Counted from the first letter of the stretch, positions 54,091 through 63,681 are shown. The stretch is 64,000 nt of DNA from Rhizobium sp. 2MFCol3.1 (GCF_000377565.1 NZ_KB898365.1:104388-168387), one strand, 5' to 3'. Numbers and translations: made by a program. Notes: generated from the sequence alone by a model not told the origin.

Positions 54091-54324
54091 TCAGCGGCCA
54101 GCCTTCATCGCAGCGCGCAGGCAGTCATTGATACGCTCCTGCCAGCCGGGACCGTCTTCCTGGAAAAACGCCAGCACGTCGCTGTCGATCTTGATCGACA
54201 CCATTTCCTTCGCATTCGGGATCGCCGGCCGCTCGACGGCCGCTGCCGGCTGCTTCTTGGTGGGTTTGAACAAGGCTTCCGCCGCATCCATTGCATTGAC
54301 GGGGCGTCGGGGTGTCGTGGCCAT
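54091..54324 (-). CDS. BrnA-type antitoxin-like protein without visible BrnT
   Basis: This 77-residue protein has the BrnA_antitoxin pattern: MVSIKIDSDVLAFFQEDGPG followed by WQERINDCLRAAM, a ribbon-helix-helix-like DNA-binding end. AGGA precedes ATG 54324. The usual toxin BrnT is not present on either side, so it is an orphan regulator of this family. Confidence 0.7.
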   Translation of the reverse strand: MATTPRRPVNAMDAAEALFKPTKKQPAAAVERPAIPNAKEMVSIKIDSDVLAFFQEDGPGWQERINDCLRAAMKAGR

Positions 54325-54371
54325 TCTATATTCCTGTGTCGGTGAAGTTCTGGCGAAAGGTCGCCCAGCGC

Positions 54372-54614
54372 TCAGCGATCGTCAATCACCTCTGTATCGG
54401 GGCGATCGCCGCCGCTGGCATGTTCCGTATGCCACGACCCATCAGCGGTCTGATACTGGATTTCGGCATCGCGGCCTTCGACATGCTGTCGGCTCGCGGC
54501 GGCCTTGGCCGCGGAAAGCGCTGCGCCATGCGTGGGAAATGTTTCGGACCAGACATCGCCAAGGCGATATCCATAGCCACCATCGTGCTGTCCGACGTGA
54601 TAGGTAATCTGCAT
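54372..54614 (-). CDS. DUF2188-like small protein
   Basis: ATG 54614 is set by GGAGAT six bases upstream. The 80-residue protein has strand-turn-strand then a helix FPTHGAALSAAKAAASRQ and a final DAEIQYQTADGSWHTE strand, the DUF2188 layout. Function unknown. Confidence 0.65.
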   Translation of the reverse strand: MQITYHVGQHDGGYGYRLGDVWSETFPTHGAALSAAKAAASRQHVEGRDAEIQYQTADGSWHTEHASGGDRPDTEVIDDR

Positions 54615-54795
54615 CGTGCTATCTCCTGCTGCGCCCATGCCATTCGGATGGGCTCAAGGATACCTGGGAAGCACTGGGCTTGAGGTCAAGCGGGATGGTG
54701 TCTCATGGTCCGTCGCGAGGGTGATCGCGGTGCCGATTTTCAATCTTGGTAAGCCATTATGCCTCGGCGTCAGGCAGGCTTCGATGCGCGCGAAA

Positions 54796-55407
54796 TCAGT
54801 TCGGAGTAATAGCCATCTGCTCGACCTCTATGCCGCTTGGCTCGCCGATGTTCATCGTTCGTGAGGGCTTGGCCGGTGCTTTGGGCCGCCGTACGGCTCG
54901 CTGGATGGCAGCGCCCAGAGCCGCGCCGTCGATATGGCTCGGCTGCTGCATCTGCGCGGCCTTCGGTGAAGGTGGTGCCGGCGTCGCGGAAGCGATCATG
55001 GGTGGTTGCTGGCCTATGCGGCCGGGCTTCAAGCGAACGGCGACAAGTTTCTTGGCGGTCGCGTCGTAGGCGCACTCGAACGTCATCCGGATCCAGTCCT
55101 TCTTCGGGGTCACGAAGCGGATGGAATCTCCACGGTAGATGACAACTGAGGATTGTCCCTCGGGCGGGTCGGCTTCCTGGAAGAAGCTGGCATAGGGGCG
55201 GTTTACCCATTCGAAATCGATCGGCGCCTGGGCCTCGATGGAGCGAGCGCACATCTGTGCGACGGTTTCGGAATTCGACCGGATGCAGTCTGCATCGCAT
55301 AGCGTTGCGGCCGCAGGCGCGGTCGACCCGGTCTGTTGCGCCAAAGTGGGCGTGGAGAAAACAGCAGGCAATACAACACATGCCGCCAGAGCGTTACGCA
55401 CGGACAC
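54796..55407 (-). CDS. Secreted periplasmic hypothetical protein
   Basis: This 203-residue protein has a signal peptide (MSVRNALAACVVLPAVFSTPTLAQ) and starts at GTG 55407 after GGAGG. The mature part has three Cys in its first 30 residues and a beta-rich middle (SVVIYRGDSIRFVTPKKDWIRMTFECAYD). The tail is Pro/Ala/Lys-rich. It is divergent from the curli operon. Unrecognised family. Confidence 0.65.
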   Translation of the reverse strand: MSVRNALAACVVLPAVFSTPTLAQQTGSTAPAAATLCDADCIRSNSETVAQMCARSIEAQAPIDFEWVNRPYASFFQEADPPEGQSSVVIYRGDSIRFVTPKKDWIRMTFECAYDATAKKLVAVRLKPGRIGQQPPMIASATPAPPSPKAAQMQQPSHIDGAALGAAIQRAVRRPKAPAKPSRTMNIGEPSGIEVEQMAITPN

Positions 55408-55656
55408 CGATCGCTCCTCCCGTCAATTCCCGTGTTTTGCATCAAACAACACTAGTCGCGGCAAATGTTCAACGCGGATATTTGAATATTAGCGATTATT
55501 TATGTACGCCTTTTGGATGATGCTCGTTTGAAGCGATTTACAGTTGTATAACGTATATATTTGTGTGCTTTATTAAGAAATCGGTAACCTTGGGTGTATT
55601 GCGTCAGTTCCGAATACAAGCGGCACAGAGAAATTCTCATAATTGGAGGACGAAAA

Positions 55657-56718
55657 ATGAGAACTAATCTTCTTTTGTCTACGGCTGTCGTCGCGCTTCT
55701 CGGCGCAACGTCTGCCTTCGCGGGCAGCAATACTGTCTATTTCACGCAGACTGACAGCGGTCAGAATGCCCAGATCAACCAGACCGGCGGCTTCAACACC
55801 ATCGGTTACTCGTGGCGGCCCTTCATTCAGCAAAACGGCGGGCTTTCCGGCCAGAATGCGCTGACGATCAACCAATCCGGTAGCAACAACTGGGTTGCGC
55901 GTGATGCGCAGGGCTACCAGTCGGGCACACAGAACAACGCCGCAATCAATCAGTCCGGTAACGGCAACGACATTGAGCTGCAGCAGTCCGGTACTCAGAA
56001 CGGCTATGGCTACGTGGCCTACAATAACGGGGGTGCCTACAATTCCATCGTGCAGGATGGAACTGCGACATCGAGCAAGGTCAGCGTTGTCCAGAATGGT
56101 TACCGTAATGGATTCGACGTTCTGCAAGGCGGCCTCAATAACAACACGTCCCTCAATCAGAGCGGCAACGGCGGCGTCGCCTATGTTCGTCAAGGCACGT
56201 GGGGCGGTGATCAGTCCACGGGCCGCGTGATCGGGCCTGGCAGCAACAATTCGATTGCAATCAACCAGACCACCGGTACGGCGAGCGGCGTTATCGCTCT
56301 GCAAGGCAGTGGTGACGGCAACAGCATGAACATCGGGCAATCCGGCGATCAGCTGTATGTCAACGCCTATCAGCAAGGTTTCGCCAACCAGATTTCGTCG
56401 ACGCAGGCCGGCGTTTTCTCGAATGCGTCGATCGTGCAGGTTGGCAACAACAACAACGTACAGAGCTACCAGGGGAACTACGCCTTGGCGACCCTCACGC
56501 AGACGGGCAACGGCAACCAGATCTATGGCACGCAGATCAACGGCGTGGGCGGGTATCAGAACGTCGCGACCGTCACGCAAAACGGTTCAAATAACTACGC
56601 GAACTACGGTCAGGACGGTTACGCCAACAATATCAATCTGTCTCAGACCAACGATGGCAACATCTCGGTAACGGCGCAGAACGGTGTTGGCAACGTCCTC
56701 AACATCGTCCAGAACTAA
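55657..56718 (+). CDS. csgA: Major curlin-like amyloid subunit (CsgA-like)
   Basis: ATG 55657 follows GGAGGA. A signal peptide (MRTNLLLSTAVVALLGATSAFA) leads into about 14 imperfect curlin repeats of the form (I/L)xQxGxxNxxxxxQ, rich in Asn, Gln and Gly, for example INQSGSNN, INQSGNGN, LTQTGNGN. The protein (353 residues) is about twice the length of E. coli CsgA. It should be exported through CsgG and form surface fibres. It leads the csg operon and is followed by a hairpin that may boost its relative expression. Confidence 0.85.
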   Translation: MRTNLLLSTAVVALLGATSAFAGSNTVYFTQTDSGQNAQINQTGGFNTIGYSWRPFIQQNGGLSGQNALTINQSGSNNWVARDAQGYQSGTQNNAAINQSGNGNDIELQQSGTQNGYGYVAYNNGGAYNSIVQDGTATSSKVSVVQNGYRNGFDVLQGGLNNNTSLNQSGNGGVAYVRQGTWGGDQSTGRVIGPGSNNSIAINQTTGTASGVIALQGSGDGNSMNIGQSGDQLYVNAYQQGFANQISSTQAGVFSNASIVQVGNNNNVQSYQGNYALATLTQTGNGNQIYGTQINGVGGYQNVATVTQNGSNNYANYGQDGYANNINLSQTNDGNISVTAQNGVGNVLNIVQN

Positions 56719-56731
56719 CCGCATGGCATAC

Positions 56732-56756
56732 AGTGGGGCGGCTACGTCGCCCCACT
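56732..56756 (+). promoter_or_regulatory. Intercistronic hairpin after the major curlin gene
   Basis: A perfect 9-bp stem (AGTGGGGCG / CGCCCCACT) with a 7-base loop lies 14 bases after the curlin stop and just before the CsgH ribosome site. No T-run follows, so it probably attenuates or stabilises the message. Confidence 0.6.
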
Positions 56757-56773
56757 TCCACAGGAGGGGTGGA

Positions 56774-57103
56774 ATGGGTGGAATGGATATGGGGTCTCCC
56801 CCGGCAATTTCGTGCACGGTCGATGCCACGCGCTCCAAGAGCGCAATCCGCCTGAGAGGGCGGATCGTCAGTCCTGTGCCGGCCTTCGGCAAATACCGCT
56901 TCGAGGTTCTCAAGGAGGGCCGCAGCGGCAATTCCAATGTCACGCAATCCGGTTCCTTCAGCATCCCGACCAGTGATCCCGTTTTCGTCGGTGAATCGAA
57001 ACTCGATTACGCCAGAGGCACGCGCGTTCGCGTGCAACTGAGCGGCGACGCGCTTGGCGCCGAGTTCGAATGCGTTTTCGACGAGGTCTCCAATGGCAAA
57101 TAG
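56774..57103 (+). CDS. csgH: CsgH-type curli assembly inhibitor/chaperone
   Basis: ATG 56774 is chosen for the AGGAGGGG site just upstream. The 109-residue protein (CTVDATRSKSAIRLRGRIV; YRFEVLKEGRSGNSNVTQSG; VRVQLSGDALGAEFECVF) matches the all-beta CsgH family. In alphaproteobacteria CsgH takes the place of CsgC and keeps curlin soluble in the periplasm. No obvious signal peptide is seen from this start, which is odd; the upstream in-frame ATG 56723 does not supply one either. Its end overlaps the next start. Confidence 0.7.
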   Translation: MGGMDMGSPPAISCTVDATRSKSAIRLRGRIVSPVPAFGKYRFEVLKEGRSGNSNVTQSGSFSIPTSDPVFVGESKLDYARGTRVRVQLSGDALGAEFECVFDEVSNGK

Positions 57104-57560
57104 ATCAGCCTTACAATTCGCATCGGCGACAGCCGGGCTCATTTTCGCGCTCATGGGCGCCACGGCTTCCGCGCAGGACGCAGGATCAGCCTATACCGAT
57201 CTCGGCAACTATCTGCTGGCACCGCAGCCCGCCAGCACGGCCACGCCAAGCGGCGGCGGCAATATCGCGACGGTCGAGCAGACTGGGTCGAACAACTCCG
57301 CTTCGATCACGCAGAACGGCGTCGGGAACCGCATTTCCGAGACGCAGATCGGCGACGGCAACTGGGTCTCCTATTCGGTGACCGGCGATGCAAACGCGGT
57401 CGAGAGCCTGCAGGTCGGCAACAATAACAGCGCCAGCGTCGCACTGACCGGAAGCAACAACACGGTCCTGCAGACGCAGATGGGCAATGGCTTGAGCTAC
57501 GGCCTGTCCTCGACGGTCAGCGGGCAGACCATCACGGTCCAACAATTCAGTCAGAGGTAG
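57093..57560 (+). CDS. Minor curlin / nucleator-like subunit (CsgB-like)
   Basis: ATG 57093 overlaps the csgH end and has GAGG upstream. A signal peptide (FASATAGLIFALMGATASAQ) is followed by about five curlin repeats (VEQTGSNNSASITQNGVGN, NNTVLQTQMGNG). The short repeat domain (155 residues in all) and place in the operon suggest a nucleator like CsgB, not proven by sequence. Confidence 0.75.
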   Translation: MANRSALQFASATAGLIFALMGATASAQDAGSAYTDLGNYLLAPQPASTATPSGGGNIATVEQTGSNNSASITQNGVGNRISETQIGDGNWVSYSVTGDANAVESLQVGNNNSASVALTGSNNTVLQTQMGNGLSYGLSSTVSGQTITVQQFSQR

Positions 57561-57565
57561 CGGCG

Positions 57566-57991
57566 ATGGCACAACGTCTGAGAAGTGTATTAGGTGGCCT
57601 GGCGGTTCTGCTCTCGGCCTGCGCGGCGCAGGCCGGCAGCCTGGTCTATACACCGGTCAATCCGGCCTTCGGCGGCAGCCCGCTGAACGGAAACTGGATG
57701 ATGTCGCAGGCCGATGCGCAGAACCAGCACAAGGACAGCGGCAAGTCCGCGATATCCGGCCCCTCGGCGCTGACCCCCGGGCAGATGTTCGCCAACCAGC
57801 TGACCAGCCAGCTTTACGCCTCGCTCGCCAATCAGATCACGGAATCCCTGTTCGGCGCGAATGCCCAGACAAGCGGGAGCTACACGCTGGCCGGAACGAC
57901 GATCTCCTTCGTGCGCGTCGGTGGTGAAATTCAGATCAGCATCAATGACGGCTCGACGATCACCAATGTGACCGTGCCTGCGACCCCGTAA
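57566..57991 (+). CDS. csgF: CsgF curli assembly protein
   Basis: This 141-residue secreted protein has a signal peptide (LGGLAVLLSACAAQAG) and the CsgF signature LVYTPVNPAFGGSPLNGNWM followed by ADAQNQ. CsgF plugs into the CsgG pore and anchors the nucleator at the surface. It lies 5 bases after the minor curlin gene and shortly before csgG. Confidence 0.88.
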   Translation: MAQRLRSVLGGLAVLLSACAAQAGSLVYTPVNPAFGGSPLNGNWMMSQADAQNQHKDSGKSAISGPSALTPGQMFANQLTSQLYASLANQITESLFGANAQTSGSYTLAGTTISFVRVGGEIQISINDGSTITNVTVPATP

Positions 57992-58022
57992 AGCGCCTCA
58001 ACGTCTCGTGGAAGTACCGCGT

Positions 58023-58910
58023 ATGAAAATGGTTCGAGTTCTCGCTATCCTTAGTGCCTTGCTGCTTACGGGCTGCGTGGAGACAACAGCCACCAAGGAA
58101 CCGCTTCAGGAGCCGCCGGTGGTAACGCCGCCGTCGCCGACGCGCACAAACCTCGAAAACCTTCCGCCGCCGGCGAAGAAGGTCGATATCGCCGTCTACC
58201 AGTTCCCCGATCTCACCGGCAAGAACGAGCCGAACGACAATGTCGCGGTCTTCTCCCGGGCCGTGACCCAGGGTGGCTCGGGCCTGATCATCGATGCGCT
58301 AAAGCGCGCGGGCGGCGGCAACTGGTTTACCGTGGTCGAGCGCACGGGCCTGAACGATCTTCTGCAGGAGCGCCAGCTGATCCGCGCCACGCGGCAGGAA
58401 TATTCGATGGACGCGATGAAGACATTGCCGCCCATCCGCTTCGCCGGGCTCATCGTTCAAGGCGGCATCCTGACCTATGATGCCAACACGATCACCGGCG
58501 GCGTCGGGGCTAATTTCCTCGGCATCGGCGCCGATGCGCAATATCGTCGAGACGTGGTCACTGTCGGCGTCCGTATCGTGTCGGTGCAGACGGGCGAGGT
58601 GCTCCTGAGCGTCACGACGACGAAGACCGTCTATTCCGCCGGCGTGAACGCCAATGTCTACAAGTTCGTCTCGACGGACAAGTTGCTGCAGATCGAGGCC
58701 GGTTACACCCGCAACGAACCGACGCAGCTCGCCGTCCGGCAGGCGATCGACCTCGCGGTCTACGCCACTGTCATGGAAGGCGTGCGCTCGGGAATATGGA
58801 GCTTCAGCAATCCGGCCGTCGCCACACCGCTCGTCAACGAGTACGTCAAGCGCGATCGGCCGGGCGATGTCGCGGCGATCGAAAACGCGGAGGCCGTCAA
58901 GACATTCTGA
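58023..58910 (+). CDS. csgG: CsgG curli secretion channel lipoprotein
   Basis: ATG 58023 gives a lipoprotein signal (MKMVRVLAILSALLLTGC, lipid Cys18). The 295-residue mature region has CsgG hallmarks: KVDIAVYQFPDLTGKNEPND, GGNWFTVVERTGLNDLLQER, and a transmembrane hairpin region around GGVGANFLGIGADAQYRRD. It forms the outer-membrane pore for curlin export. No csgD or csgE is seen in this operon. Confidence 0.92.
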   Translation: MKMVRVLAILSALLLTGCVETTATKEPLQEPPVVTPPSPTRTNLENLPPPAKKVDIAVYQFPDLTGKNEPNDNVAVFSRAVTQGGSGLIIDALKRAGGGNWFTVVERTGLNDLLQERQLIRATRQEYSMDAMKTLPPIRFAGLIVQGGILTYDANTITGGVGANFLGIGADAQYRRDVVTVGVRIVSVQTGEVLLSVTTTKTVYSAGVNANVYKFVSTDKLLQIEAGYTRNEPTQLAVRQAIDLAVYATVMEGVRSGIWSFSNPAVATPLVNEYVKRDRPGDVAAIENAEAVKTF

Positions 58911-58942
58911 CCTCGATGCCGTTGCCGCCGTCGTTCCGCTGC

Positions 58943-61900
58943 CTAGCTCAGCTGATGGATTTTCACCTGAGGAACGACCGACTTGGCGATCTCGCAAAGA
59001 TGCAGATGGTGCGTGAGATAGATCACCTGGCCCACTTTCGCCATCTCGCCAAGCAGGCGGAACACCTCCTCGGAGCGGGGATTGTCGAAGCTCTCCATGA
59101 TATCGTCGGCGACGAACGGCACAGCCGGCCGAACGGCCGCGAACTCCTCGTAACCAGCCAGCCTCAGCGCCAGATAGAGCTGGAACTGCGTTCCCGTCGA
59201 CATGGAATCGGCGAGTTTCGATCCCCCATCGCGCGATACGCCGATCAGGATCTCCTTGTCCTTATCTGGCTGCGTGGCGAGGCCCGAGTAATTGCCGCCG
59301 GTGATCGTCTGAAACGCTTGTGAAGCGCGGTTCATCATCGAGCTGCGATGCCTGTCGCGATAGAGATGCAGCGCCTGTTCGGCCGCCAGCGTGCCGGTTC
59401 GAAGCGTTAGGTAGCGGATGGCGAGCGCCTCGATCTCAAGCAGAAGCGTCCGGCGCTTGGCTTCGATGCGGGCAACCGCGTCGTCGCCGCCCACGGCATC
59501 GAGCTTGTCCTTGGCGCGGGTCATGTCGGCATAGAGTTCCCGCGCGCGCTCCGTAAGATCCTCGATCCGGGCTTCAAGATTGAGCGCGCTGTGCTCGACC
59601 TCGGCGGCGTCTATCTCGGACAACAGCCGTGCCGCGTCCTCATATGTCCTGGTGCGCAGCCCCTGGGCAATCTTCTCGCGAAGCTCCGCCATGCGCTTCT
59701 CGATCCGGTCCCGCTCCTTGGCTGCCTCAAGATAGCTTCCGACAGTCGCCAGAGTGTCGGCGCCGAAATAGCTCGTCAGTTCCGCCTTGCGGGCGTTGTG
59801 AATGGCAAGCTCCGCGTCGAGTGCCTGGCGATCGGCCTGCAGCTTTTCAAGCGTGACCTGTCTGTCCGCGCGATGCTGCTGATCGCGCAAGGCGGCGTTG
59901 TAACGCTCGACGAGCGCATTGGCGGCGGCGAGCACATCGCCTGAATGGATATCGGCCTCTGTCTGTCCAAGAATATTGGCCAACTCGGCCCGAAATTGCC
60001 TCTGGTCATTCTCCATTGCCGAAACCCGCTGCGCGAGATCCTGACGCTCCTTCAATACGCCAGGCAGGCTTGCAAGTGTAGACAGAATAGCACTGACGGC
60101 GGCAACAGACGTGGCCTTGTAGGCAAACCATGTGACTGACAGCGCCTCCGTCCAGGCATCACGCCATGTATCCGCCGCGAGAACCGCCTGCTGATGGTCA
60201 CGCTCCCGCTCCGCGATATCGCGTGTCAGCCCGCTCACCGCCTTCTTATGGTTGGCACGCGCCTCCTCCCGGCTCCTGCTGTCGGCGAGCAGTCTCGCTG
60301 CCGCTCGCGTCAGGTCTGCGATCGGCATGTCGGCATCAAACCGCGCGCCGGCTTCGGTCAGGGCTGCCTCGAGTTCGGTGCGATGCCGCCCGAGTTCGGA
60401 GCGGAGCGCCTCGAGTTCATATTCGCTTTTCTTCAGATCATCCTGGGCCGAAAGCGCAACACTCCGCCTGCCGGTCCAGCTCTCAAGCGCAACCAGCCGC
60501 TCCAGCGCATCCGGCCCGGCCTCGATGGCATCGGGCAAATATGTGCCGATCTTGTCCGCCAAGGCATCGTGATCCCCCCGCGCTTCCGCAAGCAACTCCT
60601 GCTGCCGATCGATAGCGGCCGCGCCGGCGGCGGCGGCAAGCGTCAGCTGGCGGAGGTCGGCGAGTTCCTTTGCGCGAGCCAACCGATTGTCCGTTGCGGC
60701 ATCGTCTTGCCCCATCGCCTGCTCGAATGTGGAAGCGGTGGCGCCGTCGAGCGTGGTGAGATGGCTCTGCCAGGCCGCGTCGCGCGCTCTACGCAAGGCC
60801 TGTGCCGCGCTGTCGTCGACCGTGCCCTCGCTCGCAAACGCAGCGATCCGCGCCAAAGTCGCGGCTCGTTCGCTGGTGAGGTCGCGAAGCTTGCCGCGAT
60901 GCTCGCTCACGCGCTTGTCGATCGACGTCGCTTGCGATCGCCACATATCCAGTTGTCGTGAGTCCGCCGACTTCATCGCCGCCAACTCGTCCAAGTCGCC
61001 CGACCAAGGCACCAGCAGCGCGATGCGATCGTCGAGATTGCGGTGGACCTGGCGATAGGAGCGCTCCTCGACGGCGAGACGCGAGAGCAGGTCTGTATCC
61101 GTCAGCCTGGCGAGTGCGGTCTCGGTGCGAGATTGCGCATCGGGTTCCAGTCCGATTTCACCGTCAAATTCGGCCGCGTCTTCCTTCAAGCGATTGAGCG
61201 TATCGTTGGCGCGCTTGAGCTCGCGCTCGGCGGAAGCGATCTCCGCGTCGATCCCAGAGCGTTTCTCCATCAAGTCGCGGATGGCGCCAACGGATGGCGC
61301 TGGCAGCAACAACCTCTCGGGATTTGTATGTCCCGCCTGATCAAGATCGAACAGCAACCGCGACAGGATGCCCTCCTGTTCGGCCAGTGCGTTTCTGCGC
61401 TTCGGCAGATCGTCCGCGGCCGCCCGATAGCGCGCTCGGCCAATCTCCAGCGTTTCCATCGCCGCGCCAATCGACAGGGCCTGCTCATCGACGACCATGT
61501 CGTCGATCTCATCCGACAATTGGCGAATGGAGCGTTCGGCGGTCTCCGCGAGCGCCTGCAACCGTGTCTCGTCGCGCGAAAGCTGCGGCAGCAGCGCGAA
61601 CCAATCCGCCGGCGGCCGTGGCAGTTCGCCAAGGCCGGCGAATTCCGCCGCAAGTCGGTCGAGTTCGGATGTCAGCGGCAGCGTTGCGAGAATGCGGTTC
61701 AGCTCCGCCTGCCGAAGCTTGGCCTCGGCCAATTCGGCGTTAGCCGCATCGTAGGATGCGCTGGCCTGCGTCAAGGTTACCGCGAGCACCGAATAGGCGG
61801 CCGCGAAGGTGTCGATGGCGTTGCGCTCGTTCTTCAGCGCTTCGAGCGCTCGCTTCAGCTCGGCGAGCTTGGTGCTTGAAGAACGCTTGCGATGAATAGC

Positions 61901-62416
61901 GGCCGCATCGTCCGCCGCCATGACCAGCGATCTGTTGAGGCCGGCGAGGCCCGAGCTTGCCGAAAACAGCAATTCGCCCAATTCGCCCTTGCTCTGGACG
62001 ATCGCCTGCCCGCCCTCTTTCAGGGAGTGGTCGTCGAGCGAAAACATTGTCCTGTAGGCATCGCGCCCGATCCCGCCGAGTGCTGTCGACAGCATGCCCT
62101 CGTTGACCGGCTGACCGCTGCTGTTGACGAGACTGCCGGTTCGACGCTTCAGCCGCACGAGCTCATGCTCGCCGCCGTCGAACTCCAGCCGCGCGCCGAT
62201 CTGCATGGAATTATAGGGATGAATAAAGTTGTAGTCGCTGGTGGCGCCGATCCCGAAGAGCAAATCGAGAAAGGCATCGAATGTGGTCGATTTTCCTGCC
62301 TCGTTCAGGCCGTATATAATGTGAAGGTCCGGCTCGCCCTTGGAGGGCTGACCGAAATCGATCGAATGGTCGGTAAATTTCCCGTAGCGGGTCAGGTCGA
62401 GACGGCGAAGGCGCAT
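58943..62416 (-). CDS. YhaN-type SbcC/SMC-like ATPase
   Basis: This 1,157-residue protein has an N-terminal Walker A (GLNEAGKST, 36-44) and a C-terminal Walker B (VPFVADDIMESFD), joined by about 800 residues of coiled coil. No zinc-hook CxxC was noticed at the centre. It is the ATPase partner of the exonuclease gene just upstream, whose stop overlaps its start. The pair resembles SbcC/SbcD and B. subtilis YhaN/YhaO and should process DNA ends. Confidence 0.88.
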   Translation of the reverse strand: MRLRRLDLTRYGKFTDHSIDFGQPSKGEPDLHIIYGLNEAGKSTTFDAFLDLLFGIGATSDYNFIHPYNSMQIGARLEFDGGEHELVRLKRRTGSLVNSSGQPVNEGMLSTALGGIGRDAYRTMFSLDDHSLKEGGQAIVQSKGELGELLFSASSGLAGLNRSLVMAADDAAAIHRKRSSSTKLAELKRALEALKNERNAIDTFAAAYSVLAVTLTQASASYDAANAELAEAKLRQAELNRILATLPLTSELDRLAAEFAGLGELPRPPADWFALLPQLSRDETRLQALAETAERSIRQLSDEIDDMVVDEQALSIGAAMETLEIGRARYRAAADDLPKRRNALAEQEGILSRLLFDLDQAGHTNPERLLLPAPSVGAIRDLMEKRSGIDAEIASAERELKRANDTLNRLKEDAAEFDGEIGLEPDAQSRTETALARLTDTDLLSRLAVEERSYRQVHRNLDDRIALLVPWSGDLDELAAMKSADSRQLDMWRSQATSIDKRVSEHRGKLRDLTSERAATLARIAAFASEGTVDDSAAQALRRARDAAWQSHLTTLDGATASTFEQAMGQDDAATDNRLARAKELADLRQLTLAAAAGAAAIDRQQELLAEARGDHDALADKIGTYLPDAIEAGPDALERLVALESWTGRRSVALSAQDDLKKSEYELEALRSELGRHRTELEAALTEAGARFDADMPIADLTRAAARLLADSRSREEARANHKKAVSGLTRDIAERERDHQQAVLAADTWRDAWTEALSVTWFAYKATSVAAVSAILSTLASLPGVLKERQDLAQRVSAMENDQRQFRAELANILGQTEADIHSGDVLAAANALVERYNAALRDQQHRADRQVTLEKLQADRQALDAELAIHNARKAELTSYFGADTLATVGSYLEAAKERDRIEKRMAELREKIAQGLRTRTYEDAARLLSEIDAAEVEHSALNLEARIEDLTERARELYADMTRAKDKLDAVGGDDAVARIEAKRRTLLLEIEALAIRYLTLRTGTLAAEQALHLYRDRHRSSMMNRASQAFQTITGGNYSGLATQPDKDKEILIGVSRDGGSKLADSMSTGTQFQLYLALRLAGYEEFAAVRPAVPFVADDIMESFDNPRSEEVFRLLGEMAKVGQVIYLTHHLHLCEIAKSVVPQVKIHQLS

Positions 62417-63681
62417 CAGTTCTCTCCGTGATCCCAGGTCTTCATTCTGGCGGTGATGTCGTCGGCACCTTCAAGCATCAACTCATCTATAAAGCGCTCG
62501 AAGCTCGCCGGGTCGTCGCCGGCAAATCGACGGCTTTCCGGCGGCAGGTCCGCGAGCAGGTCCTTGACCATCTCGCCGATCTCGTCGCGAAAGCCGGCGC
62601 TCGCCATGACCCGGTCGCGCATAAGCTGGCCAAGCTCGATGACAGGATCAGCGGTGACTTTCCCAACCTCCTCGGGCGTGTGCACAGCAAGCTCCAGCTT
62701 TTCGATCCAGGTCTGGCCGATGCGATCGCCGCGTTCCTCTGCCTCGGTGCGCAGGAGATCGATATCGCGATGAAGGCGCCACGATAGCGGCGTCTGCCCA
62801 GTGAGCCGCAAGCGAGCGACGAGGTGAGGCGAGGCAGTCGCCTCGCGTTGCCGCGCCAGCGCTAGCTCGATGGCGCCTGCCGCCTCCCGCCATTCCGAGA
62901 TATCGGTGAGATCGACGCCCACCCGTTCGAATTGAGCAACACTGGTCAGACGCTCCTCGATGGTGATCGTCCGGTCATCCGCGATCGTCACCAGTGATAC
63001 GGTCTTGGCGCCGGCCTCGTTGATGTCGCGGCCCTGCGGCATGCCGGGCATGATCACCGTGCGTGCGCCGTGATGGTGCGTCCGCTGATGGATATGCCCA
63101 AGCGCCCAGTAATCGAAGCCGGAGGCATGTAGCTCCGAGACGCTGCAGGGCGCATAGACGTCATGCCCCTGTGCGCCGGCGAGGCTCGTATGCATGATAC
63201 CGATATTGACCGCGCCCGCGAGCGGCGCCCTGAATTTCGGCAGCAGCGATTCTGGCGCTTGCGGCTTGGCGAAGCTCAAGCCATGGATCGCGATATCGAG
63301 ACCATCCTTGATGCGCTCGACGGCTTCCGCGCGCCCGCCGAACACCTTGACGTTGTCAGGGAGTACGAGCTCCTGGGTGATCTTGGAAAGCGCGTCGTGG
63401 TTGCCGCGTATCTTGTAGGCCGCGATCCCAGCCGCATTCAGCCGCTGCATCTGCGCGGCCAGAAAGCGCGCCGTCTTCATAGACGTCTGATCGCCATCAT
63501 AGAGGTCGCCGGCAATGATCAGTGCGTCGACCTGTTCTTCCAGGCAGAGGTCGATGATCGAAACGAAAGCCGCCCGCGTGGCGTTGCCGATCAGTTCGGC
63601 CAGCGCTTCATCGCGCAGTGCAAGCGAGCGCAGGGGGGAATCCAGGTGAATGTCGGCGGTATGTACGAAGCGAAACGGCAT
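62416..63681 (-). CDS. YhaO/SbcD-type DNA exonuclease
   Basis: ATG 63681 is chosen (MPFRFVHTADIHLDSPL) with GAGGAT upstream. Calcineurin-type motifs are complete: DIH, GDLYDGD, GNHDAL, MHTS and GHIHQR. It runs 421 residues with a C-terminal cap. It works with the YhaN-type ATPase through overlapping genes. The rRNA-type promoter lies about 200 bases away on the opposite strand. Confidence 0.9.
   Translation of the reverse strand: MPFRFVHTADIHLDSPLRSLALRDEALAELIGNATRAAFVSIIDLCLEEQVDALIIAGDLYDGDQTSMKTARFLAAQMQRLNAAGIAAYKIRGNHDALSKITQELVLPDNVKVFGGRAEAVERIKDGLDIAIHGLSFAKPQAPESLLPKFRAPLAGAVNIGIMHTSLAGAQGHDVYAPCSVSELHASGFDYWALGHIHQRTHHHGARTVIMPGMPQGRDINEAGAKTVSLVTIADDRTITIEERLTSVAQFERVGVDLTDISEWREAAGAIELALARQREATASPHLVARLRLTGQTPLSWRLHRDIDLLRTEAEERGDRIGQTWIEKLELAVHTPEEVGKVTADPVIELGQLMRDRVMASAGFRDEIGEMVKDLLADLPPESRRFAGDDPASFERFIDELMLEGADDITARMKTWDHGEN

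Noticed and set aside
55573..56580. Long minus-strand ORF opposite the curlin gene
   Set aside because: It is the antisense shadow of a repetitive gene; the plus strand has a signal peptide, curlin repeats and a good ribosome site.
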